64,000 bases of DNA from Streptomyces violaceusniger. Its GTDB lineage: Bacteria > Actinomycetota > Actinomycetes > Streptomycetales > Streptomycetaceae. The stretch is from assembly GCA_005405945.1 (NCBI GenBank), contig BJHW01000001.1:3100001-3164000 (forward strand), in the 5' to 3' direction. Both the position numbers and the translations under genes were made by a program. Below the pieces are notes generated by a model. That model did no database searches, was not told the origin of the DNA, and was given only the letters and a program-made list of their open reading frames with translations. This document shows positions 50,099 to 59,214 of this stretch, one piece after another. Every line of letters starts with the position of its first letter. The stretch's first letter is position 1.

Positions 50099-51865
50099 TT
50101 ACAGGTACTGACCGGTGTTCGCCACCGTGTCGATGGAGCGTCCGGTGTCCGCGCCCTGCTTACCGGTGACCAGGGTGCGGATGTACACGATCCGCTCGCC
50201 CTTCTTACCGGAGATCCGGGCCCAGTCGTCCGGGTTCGTGGTGTTGGGCAGGTCCTCGTTCTCCTTGAACTCGTCCACGCAGGCGGCGAGCAGATGGGAG
50301 ACGCGAAGGCCCTTCTGGTTGTGGTCCAGGAAGTCCTTGATCGCCATCTTCTTGGCGCGGTCCACGATGTTCTGGATCATGGCGCCGGAGTTGAAGTCCT
50401 TGAAGTAGAGGACTTCCTTGTCGCCATTGGCGTAGGTGACCTCCAGGAAGCGGTTCTCCTCGGACTCGGTGTACATCTGCTCGACCACCGACTGGATCAT
50501 CCCGCCGATCGCGGCCTTCGGCGACCCGCCGTGCTCGGAGAGGTCGTCCGTGTGGATGGGCAGGGACTCCGTCAGGTACTTCGAGAAGATGTCCTTGGCG
50601 GCCTCGGCGTCCGGACGCTCGATCTTGATCTTCACATCGAGGCGGCCGGGGCGCAGGATCGCCGGGTCGATCATGTCCTCGCGGTTGGAGGCGCCGATGA
50701 CGATCACGTTCTCCAGGCCCTCCACACCGTCGATCTCGGAGAGCAGCTGGGGGACGATGGTGTTCTCCACGTCCGAGCTGACCCCGGAGCCACGGGTGCG
50801 GAAGAGGGAGTCCATCTCGTCGAAGAAGACGATGACGGGCGTGCCCTCGCTGGCCTTCTCCCGAGCCCGCTGGAAGACCAGCCGGATGTGCCGCTCCGTC
50901 TCACCGACGTACTTGTTGAGCAGCTCGGGGCCCTTGATGTTGAGGAAGAAGCTCTTCCCCGCGGGCTTGCCGGTCACCTCGGCGACCTTCTTGGCAAGGG
51001 AGTTGGCCACGGCCTTGGCGATCAGCGTCTTGCCGCAGCCGGGCGGGCCGTACAGCAGCACACCCTTGGGCGGCCGCAGTTCGTGCTCCTTGAAGAGGTC
51101 GGGGTAGAGATACGGGAGCTCGACCGCGTCGCGGATCAGCTCGATCTGGTTTCCCAGACCGCCGATCTTGTTGTAGTCGATGTCCGGTACCTCTTCGAGG
51201 ACGAGCTCCTCGACCTCGCTCTTCGGTACCACCTCGTAGACATAGCCGGACCGGGGCTCGAGCAGCAGGGCGTCACCGGGCCGGATGGTGGTGCTCAGCA
51301 GCGGCTCCGCAAGCCGCACCACCCGCTCCTCGTCGGTGTGCCCGATCACCAGGGCGCGCTCGCCGTCCTCAAGGACTTCCTTGAGGGTGACGATGTCCCC
51401 GGCGCGCTCGAACTCCATGGCCTCGACCACATTGAGCGCCTCGTTGAGCATGACCTCCTGGCCGCGCTTGAGGTCGTCGAGCTCGACGCTTGGGCTGACA
51501 TTCACCCGGAGTTTACGGCCCCCGGTAAAGATGTCGGCCGTACCGTCCTCGTTCGCCTGCAGAAAGGCTCCGAAACCGGCCGGCGGCTGTGCGAGCCGGT
51601 CGACCTCCTCCTTGAGGGCCACGATCTGGTCGCGGGCCTCACGGAGTGTGTTCGCGAGCCGCTCGTTCTGTGCGGAGACTCCCGCCAGATTGGTCTGCAG
51701 CTCGACGATCCGCTCTTCGAGAATCCTCGTATGACGCGGAGAGTCGGCGAGCTTGCGGCGCAGGACGGCGATTTCCTGCTCGAGATAGGCAACCTGGCCG
51801 GCAGGGTCGTCAGACCCCCGCCCCGGCCGGATGCCGCGGTTGATGTCGTCGTCGTGGGCTGCCAC
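50099..51865 (-). CDS. arc: Proteasome-associated AAA ATPase Arc (Mpa)
   Basis: This hexameric unfoldase recognises pupylated proteins and feeds them to the 20S core. It has 588 residues: an N-terminal coiled coil ([15 protein letters not shown]) that binds Pup, OB-fold domains, and an AAA module with Walker [15 protein letters not shown] near residue 273 and Walker [13 protein letters not shown] near 340. The extreme C-terminus TGQYL carries the QYL motif that docks into the proteasome alpha ring. The GTG at 51865 was chosen by homology; GAGG lies 8 bases upstream. It is divergent from the ferredoxin gene. Confidence 0.97.
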   Translation of the reverse strand: MAAHDDDINRGIRPGRGSDDPAGQVAYLEQEIAVLRRKLADSPRHTRILEERIVELQTNLAGVSAQNERLANTLREARDQIVALKEEVDRLAQPPAGFGAFLQANEDGTADIFTGGRKLRVNVSPSVELDDLKRGQEVMLNEALNVVEAMEFERAGDIVTLKEVLEDGERALVIGHTDEERVVRLAEPLLSTTIRPGDALLLEPRSGYVYEVVPKSEVEELVLEEVPDIDYNKIGGLGNQIELIRDAVELPYLYPDLFKEHELRPPKGVLLYGPPGCGKTLIAKAVANSLAKKVAEVTGKPAGKSFFLNIKGPELLNKYVGETERHIRLVFQRAREKASEGTPVIVFFDEMDSLFRTRGSGVSSDVENTIVPQLLSEIDGVEGLENVIVIGASNREDMIDPAILRPGRLDVKIKIERPDAEAAKDIFSKYLTESLPIHTDDLSEHGGSPKAAIGGMIQSVVEQMYTESEENRFLEVTYANGDKEVLYFKDFNSGAMIQNIVDRAKKMAIKDFLDHNQKGLRVSHLLAACVDEFKENEDLPNTTNPDDWARISGKKGERIVYIRTLVTGKQGADTGRSIDTVANTGQYL

Positions 51866-52122
51866 GGTCCTCACCTCCTCCAAGGGGAGCTGGACGCTTC
51901 CTGACCCTACCTGGGCCGGTGCGGGTTGAAACCCCTAGATCACAAACCCGGTCGGCGTGTGTCCGATCTTCACCCTTGCGCACTCCCTCACGCCAGGTGA
52001 ATACCCACCCAACAACATCGGAAAGCGAGCGGTTGTATCGTCGACACGGTCAACACCCGTCAGGGTTGGCGATATTTAGACAATGTTGAATCGCGTATCG
52101 AAGGAACAGCAGGGGGCACACC

Positions 52123-52413
52123 GTGCGGAACGAGGAACTCGGCGATCTTGAGGTCTGGATCGACCAGGACCTGTGCACCGGGGACGGCATCTGTGCCCAG
52201 TACGCTCCCGAGGTCTTCGAACTCGACATCGACGGTCTAGCCTACGTCAAGAGCGCCGACGATGAGCTGCTACAGGACAAGGGCGCGACCACCCCGGTCC
52301 CCCTGGCCCTGCTGACCGAGGTCAGGGACTCCGCCAAGGAGTGCCCGGGCGACTGCATCCATGTACGCCGCGTCACGGACCGGGTCGAGGTCTACGGACC
52401 CGACGCGGAGTGA
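52123..52413 (+). CDS. 3Fe-4S-type ferredoxin
   Basis: This 96-residue small acidic ferredoxin is for single-electron transfer, typically to a cytochrome P450 or similar partner. Cluster cysteines are CTGDGICAQYAPEVF near the N-terminus and ECPGDC near the C-terminus, the pattern of actinobacterial [3Fe-4S] ferredoxins. The GTG at 52123 has AGGGGG 6 bases upstream. No P450 or reductase is adjacent. A ferredoxin at this place, divergent from arc, is a known feature of Streptomyces. Confidence 0.92.
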   Translation: MRNEELGDLEVWIDQDLCTGDGICAQYAPEVFELDIDGLAYVKSADDELLQDKGATTPVPLALLTEVRDSAKECPGDCIHVRRVTDRVEVYGPDAE

Positions 52414-52431
52414 CACACCGCGAGTAACCGC

Positions 52432-53034
52432 TCACACACTCCCCGGGACCGGCAGCGCCTTCAGTACGAACTTTCCGTCCCGCCACCGCCAGTTGACCTT
52501 GCGCTGCAGATCCGGACAGCACCGCGGGACCTTGGCCGACGAGTATCCCAACAACGTGGCCGAAACCTTCTTTCCGCGCACCGCGAAATCGCTGATGCTC
52601 ATCCCCTCCTTCGGATCCACGAAAGTGGCCACCACGCGGGGCGCGGCGCCCGCGCGGTCGGCCGGCTGGGAGAGCACATAGACGCCGCTGGGCGGGGTGC
52701 CGAAAGCGGTCGGGCAGCGCACCACGGCGACGGTCTCCGGCCGCCCGTCCCCGTCCAGGTCCGCCGAGCCCCGGTCGACGACGTCGGGCCGGGCCCGCCC
52801 GCAGTCCATCGGATAGTCCGCGGCGCGGGGGTCGGGGGCCTTGGCCGTCGGGAGCCTACCGGTGCCCGGCGCGGAGGCGGTGGTGGACGTGGTGGCCTTG
52901 GCGTCGGAGGGCTGGAAGAACGACCCTCCGGCGATGACGGCGGCCACGGCGGCCGCGGTCGCCACCCAGTGCACCGGACGGGGTTGGGTGTGCGCGAGAT
53001 CCGGGCCCAGAGGCTGCACGCGGGATGACTCCAT
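52432..53034 (-). CDS. Membrane-anchored protein with an FG-GAP-like motif
   Basis: This 200-residue protein has an N-terminal cytoplasmic stretch and one membrane helix (WVATAAAVAAVIAGGSFF). The extracytoplasmic domain contains the calcium-loop-like motif SADLDGDGRPETVAVVRC, as in FG-GAP/VCBS repeats. Cysteines occur in DCGRARP, VRCPTAFG and PRCCPDLQ. It resembles conserved Streptomyces proteins of unknown function. The start is uncertain: the ATG at 53034 lacks a clear ribosome-binding site. It is convergent with the ferredoxin gene. Confidence 0.72.
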   Translation of the reverse strand: MESSRVQPLGPDLAHTQPRPVHWVATAAAVAAVIAGGSFFQPSDAKATTSTTASAPGTGRLPTAKAPDPRAADYPMDCGRARPDVVDRGSADLDGDGRPETVAVVRCPTAFGTPPSGVYVLSQPADRAGAAPRVVATFVDPKEGMSISDFAVRGKKVSATLLGYSSAKVPRCCPDLQRKVNWRWRDGKFVLKALPVPGSV

Positions 53035-53083
53035 GTGAGGGGCTGAGGCGGGAGATGAACCGCATCGTGCCACATCTCACAGG

Positions 53084-53126
53084 GGCGCGGCCACCGCACT
53101 CACACGGGGAATTCGGTGGCCGCGCC
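53084..53126 (-). terminator. Hairpin downstream of trmI
   Basis: A 13-bp perfect inverted repeat (GGCGCGGCCACCG / CGGTGGCCGCGCC) with a 17-base loop lies 69 bp past the trmI stop codon. Confidence 0.65.
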
Positions 53127-53194
53127 GAGCCGTTGTGGCGCCGGTTCCCGTCGGACGGGCCTCGGGCGGCCGTCGGACGGGTCCCGGAGGGCCG

Positions 53195-54199
53195 TCAGGC
53201 GTCGCCGGAGGGGGTGTCGTCCTGACCGCCGGAGGGGCGCCTGTCAGCTCCTGAGGCGTCCCCGGCACCGGCGTCCTTGGCAGCGGCTGTGTCCTTGGCC
53301 GTGCCGGTGTCCTTGGCGGTGCCCCAGCCCACGTAGTCCTCGCCGTAGGCGCCCTTGGCGGGCCTGCGGCGGCGCATCGGGGGCTCCACGCCGTCCGCGA
53401 GCCGGCGGGCGGTGAGCAGGAAGCCGGTGTGGCCGATCATGCGGTGGTCGGGCCGTACCGCCAGGCCCTCCACGTGCCAGGTGCGCACCATGGTCTCCCA
53501 GGCCGACGGCTCGTTGAAGGTGCCGTGCTCGCGGATGGCCTCCACGGTGCGGGCGAGCTGGGTGGTGGTGGCGACGTACGCGCACAGGATGCCGCCGGGG
53601 ACGAGCGCCTTGGACACCGGCTCCAGGCACTCCCAGGGGGCGAGCATGTCCAGGATCACGCGGTCCACGTCGGTGTCGCTGAGGTTGTCCTGGAGGTCGC
53701 CCACGGTGAGCCGCCAGGCGGGGTGCGGGGCGCCGAAGTAGCGCTCGACGTTCTGGGCGGCGATCTCGGCGAAGTCGGCCCGGCGCTCGTAGGAGTGCAG
53801 CATGCCCTGGTCGCCGATGGCCCGCAGCAGGAAGGTGGAGAGCGAGCCGGAGCCGACGCCCGCCTCGACGACGCGTGCGCCGGGGAAGATGTCGGCCATC
53901 GCCAGGATCTGCCCCGCGTCCTTGGGGTAGACCACGGCGGCACCGCGTGGCATGGACAGGACATAGTCGGGGAGCAGGGGGCGCAGCGCGAGATACGCGA
54001 CGTTTCCCGTGGTGCGCACGACGGTTCCCTCGGGGGCGCCGATCAGCTCGTCATGGGGGAAGGATCCCTTGTGGGTGTGGAAGTTCTTCCCGGACTCGAG
54101 CGTGAAGGTGTAGTGGCGTCCCTTGGGGTCGGTGAGCTGGACCTGGTCCCCGACCTGGAAGGGCCCGCGACGGCGGGCGGCACCGGTCGGTTCGGACAT
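53195..54199 (-). CDS. trmI: tRNA (adenine-58-N1)-methyltransferase TrmI
   Basis: This 334-residue SAM-dependent enzyme methylates N1 of A58 in the tRNA T-loop. An N-terminal beta domain (PFQVGDQVQLTDPKGRHYTF) precedes the Rossmann methylase with motif I VVEAGVGSGSLSTFLLRAIG and catalytic-region LDMLAPWECLEPV. The C-terminal 50 residues are a low-complexity tail with AKDTGTAKDTAAAKDAG, not part of the family fold. The gene is part of the conserved actinobacterial run M50 protease, trmI, arc on this strand. Confidence 0.95.
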   Translation of the reverse strand: MSEPTGAARRRGPFQVGDQVQLTDPKGRHYTFTLESGKNFHTHKGSFPHDELIGAPEGTVVRTTGNVAYLALRPLLPDYVLSMPRGAAVVYPKDAGQILAMADIFPGARVVEAGVGSGSLSTFLLRAIGDQGMLHSYERRADFAEIAAQNVERYFGAPHPAWRLTVGDLQDNLSDTDVDRVILDMLAPWECLEPVSKALVPGGILCAYVATTTQLARTVEAIREHGTFNEPSAWETMVRTWHVEGLAVRPDHRMIGHTGFLLTARRLADGVEPPMRRRRPAKGAYGEDYVGWGTAKDTGTAKDTAAAKDAGAGDASGADRRPSGGQDDTPSGDA

Positions 54200-54266
54200 G
54201 TGAACAGCCTACCGGGCACTTCGCCCTGCCCGGACCACGCCCGAACGCCCGGACCACGCCCGGGCC

Positions 54267-55517
54267 TCAGGAGGGGCCCGAGGGGGTCCTGGCCATGGCC
54301 GCCACGAAGGCGCGCTCGACATCGGCCGTGGAGAGCACCCCGTAGATCTCGCCGGTCTCCTCGACCACCAGGTACTCGGTGGCGGGGGTGGCCCGCAGGG
54401 TGTCCAGCAGCTCCTCGCCGGTGAGCTCGGCGGAGACCCGCATACCGTCCTTGAGGTCCTGGGCGAGACCGCTGACCGCGACCCAGGGGCGGCGGTGCTC
54501 GGGGATGCCCACGATGGCCGCCTCGCGCACCACGGCGGTCGGGGCGCCGTGGCCGTCCACCACGACCAGGGCCCGGGCCCCGGCCTCGTTCGCCCGGCGC
54601 AGCGCCTCGGAGAGCGGGGTGTCGGCCGCCACGGGCACGGCGCGCCGGGTGAGCGTACGGGCGCGCAGGTCCGGCAGTCGCTCCCGCAGCCGGGCCATGC
54701 GCAGGCTGTTGCCCGCGCCGGTCCAGATGATCGCGGCGAGTATGGCGGCCAGCAGCGCGTCGGTGAGCGAGTCGACGCTGCCGAAGCTCTGGGGCTCCTC
54801 GCCGAGCCCGCCCGCCTGGGTGAGCAGTGGCAACCCCACGAGCACCGCGACGGCGAGCGCGCGGCCGCTCCAGGCGGCGGCGACGGTGCCGGTCATGGGC
54901 TTGCCGCTGAGCTTCCATACGACGGCGCGCAGCATCCGCCCGCCGTCCAGCGGCAGCCCGGGCAGCAGGTTGAACGCGGCCACGATCAGGTTGGAGATCA
55001 TCAGTCCGGCGAGCAGCACCCCCGGCACCGTGCCGGGCTCCACGACCATCATGCCGAGGTAGAACACGCCCGACAGGACCAGGGAGAGCAGCGGGCCGAC
55101 GAAGGCGAGCACGAACTCCCGGCCGGGGGTCTCGGTCTCCTTCTCGATCTCCGAGACCCCGCCGAAGAACTGCAGCTGGATCCGGCGCACCGGCAGCTTG
55201 AAGCGGAGCGCGGCCACGGTGTGGGCGAGCTCGTGCACCAGCACCGAGGCGTAGAAGGCCACCGCGAAGAAGAGCGAGACCAGATAGCGGGCGGCGCCGA
55301 GCTCGGGCAGCACCCGGTCGAGCTGGCCGCCGAAGACCCAGGTGATGAGGGCGGCGACCAGGAACCAGCTGGGCGAGACGTACACGGGCACGCCGAAGGG
55401 GCGGCCCATGAGAAAACCGCCGCCCACGTCACGTGGGCGCGGCTGCTTGTCGCCCTCGGGCTCGGTCGCGCGGTCCGATTCCCCGTTGTCGGACTGCCGC
55501 TGCCCGCTGTTGTCCAC
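54267..55517 (-). CDS. Site-2-type (M50) zinc metalloprotease with CBS domains
   Basis: This 416-residue intramembrane protease of the S2P family has membrane helices carrying the zinc site HELAH (LVHELAHTVAALRF) and NLLPGLPLDGGRML. A pair of CBS domains occupies the C-terminal 130 residues (RRAVPVAADTPLSEALRRA, TEYLVVEETGEIYGVLST). It probably cleaves membrane-bound regulators; no anti-sigma factor is nearby. The GTG at 55517 has AGGGGA 4 bases upstream. It is divergent from the RecB-like nuclease gene and 67 bp upstream of trmI. Confidence 0.93.
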   Translation of the reverse strand: MDNSGQRQSDNGESDRATEPEGDKQPRPRDVGGGFLMGRPFGVPVYVSPSWFLVAALITWVFGGQLDRVLPELGAARYLVSLFFAVAFYASVLVHELAHTVAALRFKLPVRRIQLQFFGGVSEIEKETETPGREFVLAFVGPLLSLVLSGVFYLGMMVVEPGTVPGVLLAGLMISNLIVAAFNLLPGLPLDGGRMLRAVVWKLSGKPMTGTVAAAWSGRALAVAVLVGLPLLTQAGGLGEEPQSFGSVDSLTDALLAAILAAIIWTGAGNSLRMARLRERLPDLRARTLTRRAVPVAADTPLSEALRRANEAGARALVVVDGHGAPTAVVREAAIVGIPEHRRPWVAVSGLAQDLKDGMRVSAELTGEELLDTLRATPATEYLVVEETGEIYGVLSTADVERAFVAAMARTPSGPS

Positions 55518-55646
55518 GGTGTCCCCTCGTCGGATGCTCGGTCGCACCCTTCTTTTTGATACGGTCCCCACGATCATGCAGTGCCGGGGGCTCGAACGTC
55601 GATGGTATGCGTCCGGCTGTCGGTGGCGGGTCGTAGGGTCTTCGCC

Positions 55647-56534
55647 ATGGGAACCACCACGGGAACCACCACCGGGAAGGCCGAACCCTCCGACGGGCCA
55701 CCGAAGTCCGCCCCCGCCGCCTCGCTGTCACCCTCACGGGCAGCCGACTTCATGCGGTGCCCGTTGCTGTACCGCTTCCGAGTGATCGACAAACTGCCGG
55801 AGAAGCCCAGCGCGGCGGCCACCCGCGGCACGGTGGTCCACGCGGTGCTGGAGCGGCTCTTCGACGCCCCGGCCGCCGACCGCACCGCGCCGCGGGCCCG
55901 GGCGATGGTGCCGGGCGAGTGGGAGCGGCTGCTGGCGGCCAAGCCGGAGCTTGCGGAGCTGTTCCAGGAGGAGGACGGCGCTCCGGCGCCGGACCGGCTG
56001 GCCGAGTGGCTGACGGGGGCCCAGACGCTGGTGGAGCAGTGGTTCTCGCTGGAGGATCCGACGCGTCTGGAGCCCGCGGAGCGCGAGCTGTTCGTGGAGA
56101 CGGAGCTCGAGTCCGGGCTGACGCTCCGTGGAATCATCGACCGGATCGACATCGCTCCCACCGGTGATGTGCGGATCGTGGACTACAAGACGGGCAAGGC
56201 CCCCGCGCCGCAGTACGCGGGCGAGGCACTGTTCCAGATGAAGTTCTACGCCCTGGTGCTGTGGCGGCTGCGCGGGGTGATCCCGAGGCGGCTCCAGCTG
56301 GTCTATCTGGGCAGCGGCGATGTGCTGACGTACGACCCGGAGGAGCGGGATCTGCGGGCCGTGGAGCGCAAGGTGCTGGCCCTGTGGGAGGCGATCCGGC
56401 TGGCCACGGAGACCGGTGCCTTCGTGCCCCGGCAGACCAGGCTCTGCGGCTGGTGCGACCACCAGGCGCGCTGTCCGGAATTCGGGGGTACGCCGCCGCC
56501 GTATCCGCTGGCGGTGGTGCCCGCCCAGAATTGA
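55647..56534 (+). CDS. RecB-family PD-(D/E)XK nuclease with Fe-S cluster cysteines
   Basis: This is a 295-residue stand-alone nuclease of the RecB/Cas4/AddB type. The nuclease core is RGIIDRIDIAPTG followed by VRIVDYKTGKAP. Four cysteines, one in the N-terminal FMRCPLLYRF and three in CGWCDHQARC, should bind a 4Fe-4S cluster. It presumably acts in DNA repair. The start taken is ATG 55647 (MGTTTGTTTG). A 52-bp tandem repeat begins 10 bp after the stop. Confidence 0.92.
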   Translation: MGTTTGTTTGKAEPSDGPPKSAPAASLSPSRAADFMRCPLLYRFRVIDKLPEKPSAAATRGTVVHAVLERLFDAPAADRTAPRARAMVPGEWERLLAAKPELAELFQEEDGAPAPDRLAEWLTGAQTLVEQWFSLEDPTRLEPAERELFVETELESGLTLRGIIDRIDIAPTGDVRIVDYKTGKAPAPQYAGEALFQMKFYALVLWRLRGVIPRRLQLVYLGSGDVLTYDPEERDLRAVERKVLALWEAIRLATETGAFVPRQTRLCGWCDHQARCPEFGGTPPPYPLAVVPAQN

Positions 56535-56543
56535 GGCAGCCGT

Positions 56544-56732
56544 GTAGCGCCCCCTGAGGGTGGTGGTGGGTGACGGACAAGAAAAGAGGTGCCGCGTAGC
56601 GCCCCCTGAGGGTGGTGGTGGGTGACGGACAAGAAAAGAGGTGCCGCGTAGCGCCCCCTGAGGGTGGTGGTGGGTGACGGACAAGAAAAGAGGTGCCGCG
56701 TAGCGCCCCCTGAGGGTGGTGGTGGGTGACGG
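56544..56732. repeat. 52-bp tandem repeat, about 3.6 copies
   Basis: Units start GTAGCGCCCCCTGAGGGTGG at 56544, 56596, 56648 and 56700. The copies are identical over their length and the fourth is truncated at about 33 bases. The period is not a multiple of three, so it is not coding. It lies between the RecB-like gene and the response regulator gene and each unit contains AAGAAAAGAGGTG. Confidence 0.93.
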
Positions 56733-56770
56733 GCGGGCAGAATGGACGCGGTCTAGGAGAAGGAGTTCCC

Positions 56771-57442
56771 GTGGCGATCCGCGTCCTACTGGTCGATGAC
56801 CAACCGCTGCTGCGCACCGGCTTCCGGATGATCCTGGAGGCGGAGCAGGATCTGGCGGTCGTCGGGGAGGCCGGGGACGGTCTGCAGGCCCTCGACCAGG
56901 TGCGGGCGCTGCAGCCCGATGTGGTGCTGATGGACATCCGGATGCCGCGGATGGACGGCGTGGAGGCCACCCGTCAGATCACCGGTCCGGGGCGGGACGG
57001 CCCGGCCAAGGTGCTGGTGCTGACCACCTTCGACCTGGACGAGTACGTGGTGGAGGCGCTGCGCGCCGGGGCCAGCGGCTTCCTGCTGAAGGACGCGCCC
57101 GCCACCGAGCTGGTGCAGGCCATCCGCGTGGTGGCGGCGGGCGAGGCGATGCTGGCGCCCAGCATCACCCGCAGGCTGCTGGACAAGTACGCCGGGCATC
57201 TGCCGTCGGGCGAGGAGCCGGTGCCGGACACCCTGCACACGCTGACCGAGCGCGAGGTCGAGGTGCTGAAGCTGGTGGCCCGGGGGCTGTCCAACGCGGA
57301 GATCGCCGCCGATCTGTTCGTCAGCGAGACCACGGTCAAGACGCATGTGGGCCATGTGCTGACCAAGCTGGGGCTGCGCGACCGGGTGCAGGCCGCCGTC
57401 TACGCCTACGAGAGCGGGCTGGTCCGCCCCGGCGCGCAGTAG
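56771..57442 (+). CDS. NarL/FixJ-family response regulator
   Basis: This 223-residue two-component regulator has a receiver domain with acidic pocket LLVDDQ, phosphorylation site VVLMDIRMPRMDG (Asp near residue 54) and Lys in FLLKDAP. A LuxR-type helix-turn-helix follows (LTEREVEVLKLVARGLSNAE, TTVKTHVGHVLTKLGLRD). The GTG at 56771 has AAGGAG 5 bases upstream. No sensor kinase is adjacent, so its partner is not known from this window. Its promoter would have to lie in or beside the 52-bp repeats. Confidence 0.95.
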   Translation: MAIRVLLVDDQPLLRTGFRMILEAEQDLAVVGEAGDGLQALDQVRALQPDVVLMDIRMPRMDGVEATRQITGPGRDGPAKVLVLTTFDLDEYVVEALRAGASGFLLKDAPATELVQAIRVVAAGEAMLAPSITRRLLDKYAGHLPSGEEPVPDTLHTLTEREVEVLKLVARGLSNAEIAADLFVSETTVKTHVGHVLTKLGLRDRVQAAVYAYESGLVRPGAQ

Positions 57443-57460
57443 GCGTCACCGGGGCGGCTC

Positions 57461-57494
57461 GGGCGGGGCCGACGGCCGATCGGTCGGCCGCCCC
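57461..57494 (+). terminator. Hairpin downstream of the response regulator gene
   Basis: An imperfect GC-rich inverted repeat (GGGCGGGGCCGAC against GTCGGCCGCCCC) lies 19 bp after the stop codon. It is followed by reiterated CCCGTCAGC/CCCGTCGTC units up to about 57570. Confidence 0.6.
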
Positions 57495-57566
57495 GTCAGC
57501 CAGCCCGTCGTCCCCGTCGTCCCCGTCGGCCCGTCAGCTCCACCAGCCCGTCAGCCCGTCAGCCCG

Positions 57567-59162
57567 TCAGTCGTTGGACGACTTGCCGATCTCCCAGAAG
57601 CGGAAGACCGTCGAGGAGTCGAGGGTCCACTGCAGCCCGGTGATGTCGTCCTGGGCCACCGCGTACTGCTTGCCCTGCCACAGCGGCAGCATCGGCACCT
57701 CGTCGGCGATGATGTCCTGGATCCGCTGGAAGTCGCCGACCGTGGCCTCGCGGCTGGGCTGCTCGGCGGTGGCGGGGATGAGCTGCGCGGTCAGCCGCGG
57801 CGAGGTGTAGTGGTTGGCCAGGACGTTGCCGGCGCCGAAGAACGGGGCGACGAAGTTGTCCGGGTCCGGGTAGTCGGGCACCCAGCCCTTCACATAGACG
57901 CCGTACTTCCCGCCGGCGACGCCCTTCTCGTACGTGGCGACGTCCGCGCTCTTCACGTCGACGTCGAACAGCCCGCTGGCGTTGAGCTGCTCGGCGATCC
58001 GGCGCAGACCCGGGACGGTGCCGGGGCCGTAGCGGATCGGGGTGCCCCACAGGGTCAGCTTGACCTTGCCGGTGATCCCCTCGTCCCGCAGCGCCTGCTT
58101 GGCCTTCTCGGGCTGCGGGCGGTCGCCGTACTTGTCGTAGAAGGCGGTGTTGTGGCCCGTGATACCGGCCGGGACCACCGAGTACAGCGGCTCGGCGGTG
58201 CGCTTGTAGACATCCCGCACCAGGGTGGAGCGGTCGATGAGGTACGCCATGGCCTTGCGCACCCCGAGCTTGCCCGCCACCGGGTCCTTCATGTTGAAGA
58301 CCAGGTGCTGGACCTCGGCGCCGGTGCCCTCGACCACGTTGAGGCTCTTGCCGCCGCCGAGGCTCTGGGCCTGGAGGTCGGCGAGGTCGCGCATGGCCAG
58401 CCCGCGGTAGGCGAGGTCCACATCGCCCTTCTGCACGGCGGACTTCAGCCGCGCCTGCCCGCCGTGGAAGAACTTCAGGGTGAGCCCGGAGTTCTTCGGC
58501 TTGGCGGGTCCCTGGTAGCCGTCGTTGACGGAGAAGTCCGCCTTGTCCTTGGTGAAGGAGTCCAGCTTGTAGACGCCGGAGCCGACCGCCTTGTGGTCCG
58601 TGCGCAGCTTGTCGGCGGGGTACTCCTCGTGGTCGACGATGGACCCGGCACCGGAGGCGATCTTCTGCGGGAAGGTCGCGTCGGAGTCCTTCAGCCGGAA
58701 GACGACGGTCCGCTTGTCCGGGGTGTCGATGCTCCCGATGGAGGTGAGCATGAGCGCCGGGCCGTTCGGGTCATTGATCCGCTTGGTCCGCTCGAAGGAG
58801 TACTTGACGTCCTCGGAGGTGAGCGGGTGGCCGTCTGTGAATGTCAGGCCGTTCTTCAGGGTGCAGGAGTAGACCCGGCTGGTCTTGTCCTTGAAGGAGC
58901 ACTTCTCCGCCGCCTCCGGCTGCGGGGTGGTGCTGCCCTTCGGGAAGCTCAGCAGCGACTGGAAGACGTTGTTGAACAGCAGCCAGGAGCCGGGGTCGTA
59001 GCCGGACGCCGGATCGGTGGCGAGCACCTCGTCCGACATCCCCATGACCACGTGCTCGCCGCTGCCCGCCGCGTCCCCGTCCTCACTGCCGCAGCCGGTG
59101 AGCAGGGCAGCGGCCAGCCCTGCCCCGAGGGGAGCTGCCAGCCACTGATCACGTTTCCTCAA
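57567..59162 (-). CDS. Oligopeptide-type ABC substrate-binding lipoprotein (SBP family 5), copy 1
   Basis: This 531-residue extracellular solute-binding protein has a lipoprotein signal (LAAALLTGC, Cys near residue 24) and the family 5 fold. Conserved segments are TFTDGHPLTSEDVKYSFER, HLVFNMKDPVAGKLGVRKA, AYLIDRSTLVRDVYK and DYPDPDNFVAPFF. It probably delivers peptides or similar solutes to an ABC importer. It lies 52 bp downstream of a paralogue; no permease or ATPase gene is near, so it is an orphan receptor. Confidence 0.93.
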   Translation of the reverse strand: MRKRDQWLAAPLGAGLAAALLTGCGSEDGDAAGSGEHVVMGMSDEVLATDPASGYDPGSWLLFNNVFQSLLSFPKGSTTPQPEAAEKCSFKDKTSRVYSCTLKNGLTFTDGHPLTSEDVKYSFERTKRINDPNGPALMLTSIGSIDTPDKRTVVFRLKDSDATFPQKIASGAGSIVDHEEYPADKLRTDHKAVGSGVYKLDSFTKDKADFSVNDGYQGPAKPKNSGLTLKFFHGGQARLKSAVQKGDVDLAYRGLAMRDLADLQAQSLGGGKSLNVVEGTGAEVQHLVFNMKDPVAGKLGVRKAMAYLIDRSTLVRDVYKRTAEPLYSVVPAGITGHNTAFYDKYGDRPQPEKAKQALRDEGITGKVKLTLWGTPIRYGPGTVPGLRRIAEQLNASGLFDVDVKSADVATYEKGVAGGKYGVYVKGWVPDYPDPDNFVAPFFGAGNVLANHYTSPRLTAQLIPATAEQPSREATVGDFQRIQDIIADEVPMLPLWQGKQYAVAQDDITGLQWTLDSSTVFRFWEIGKSSND

Positions 59163-59214
59163 CGGTATTCCTCACACACTCGACGTCTTCGTGTCCGACC
59201 CCCGTAAGTCGTTC

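Noticed and set aside
56544..56732. CRISPR array
   Set aside because: The 52-bp units are contiguous with no variable spacers, and no cas genes are nearby. The RecB-like nuclease alone is not a cas gene marker.
56303..56970. Proteins rich in HHHPQGALRG-like repeats on the minus strand across the tandem repeat
   Set aside because: The 52-bp period is not a multiple of three, so the reading is an artefact of the repeat.
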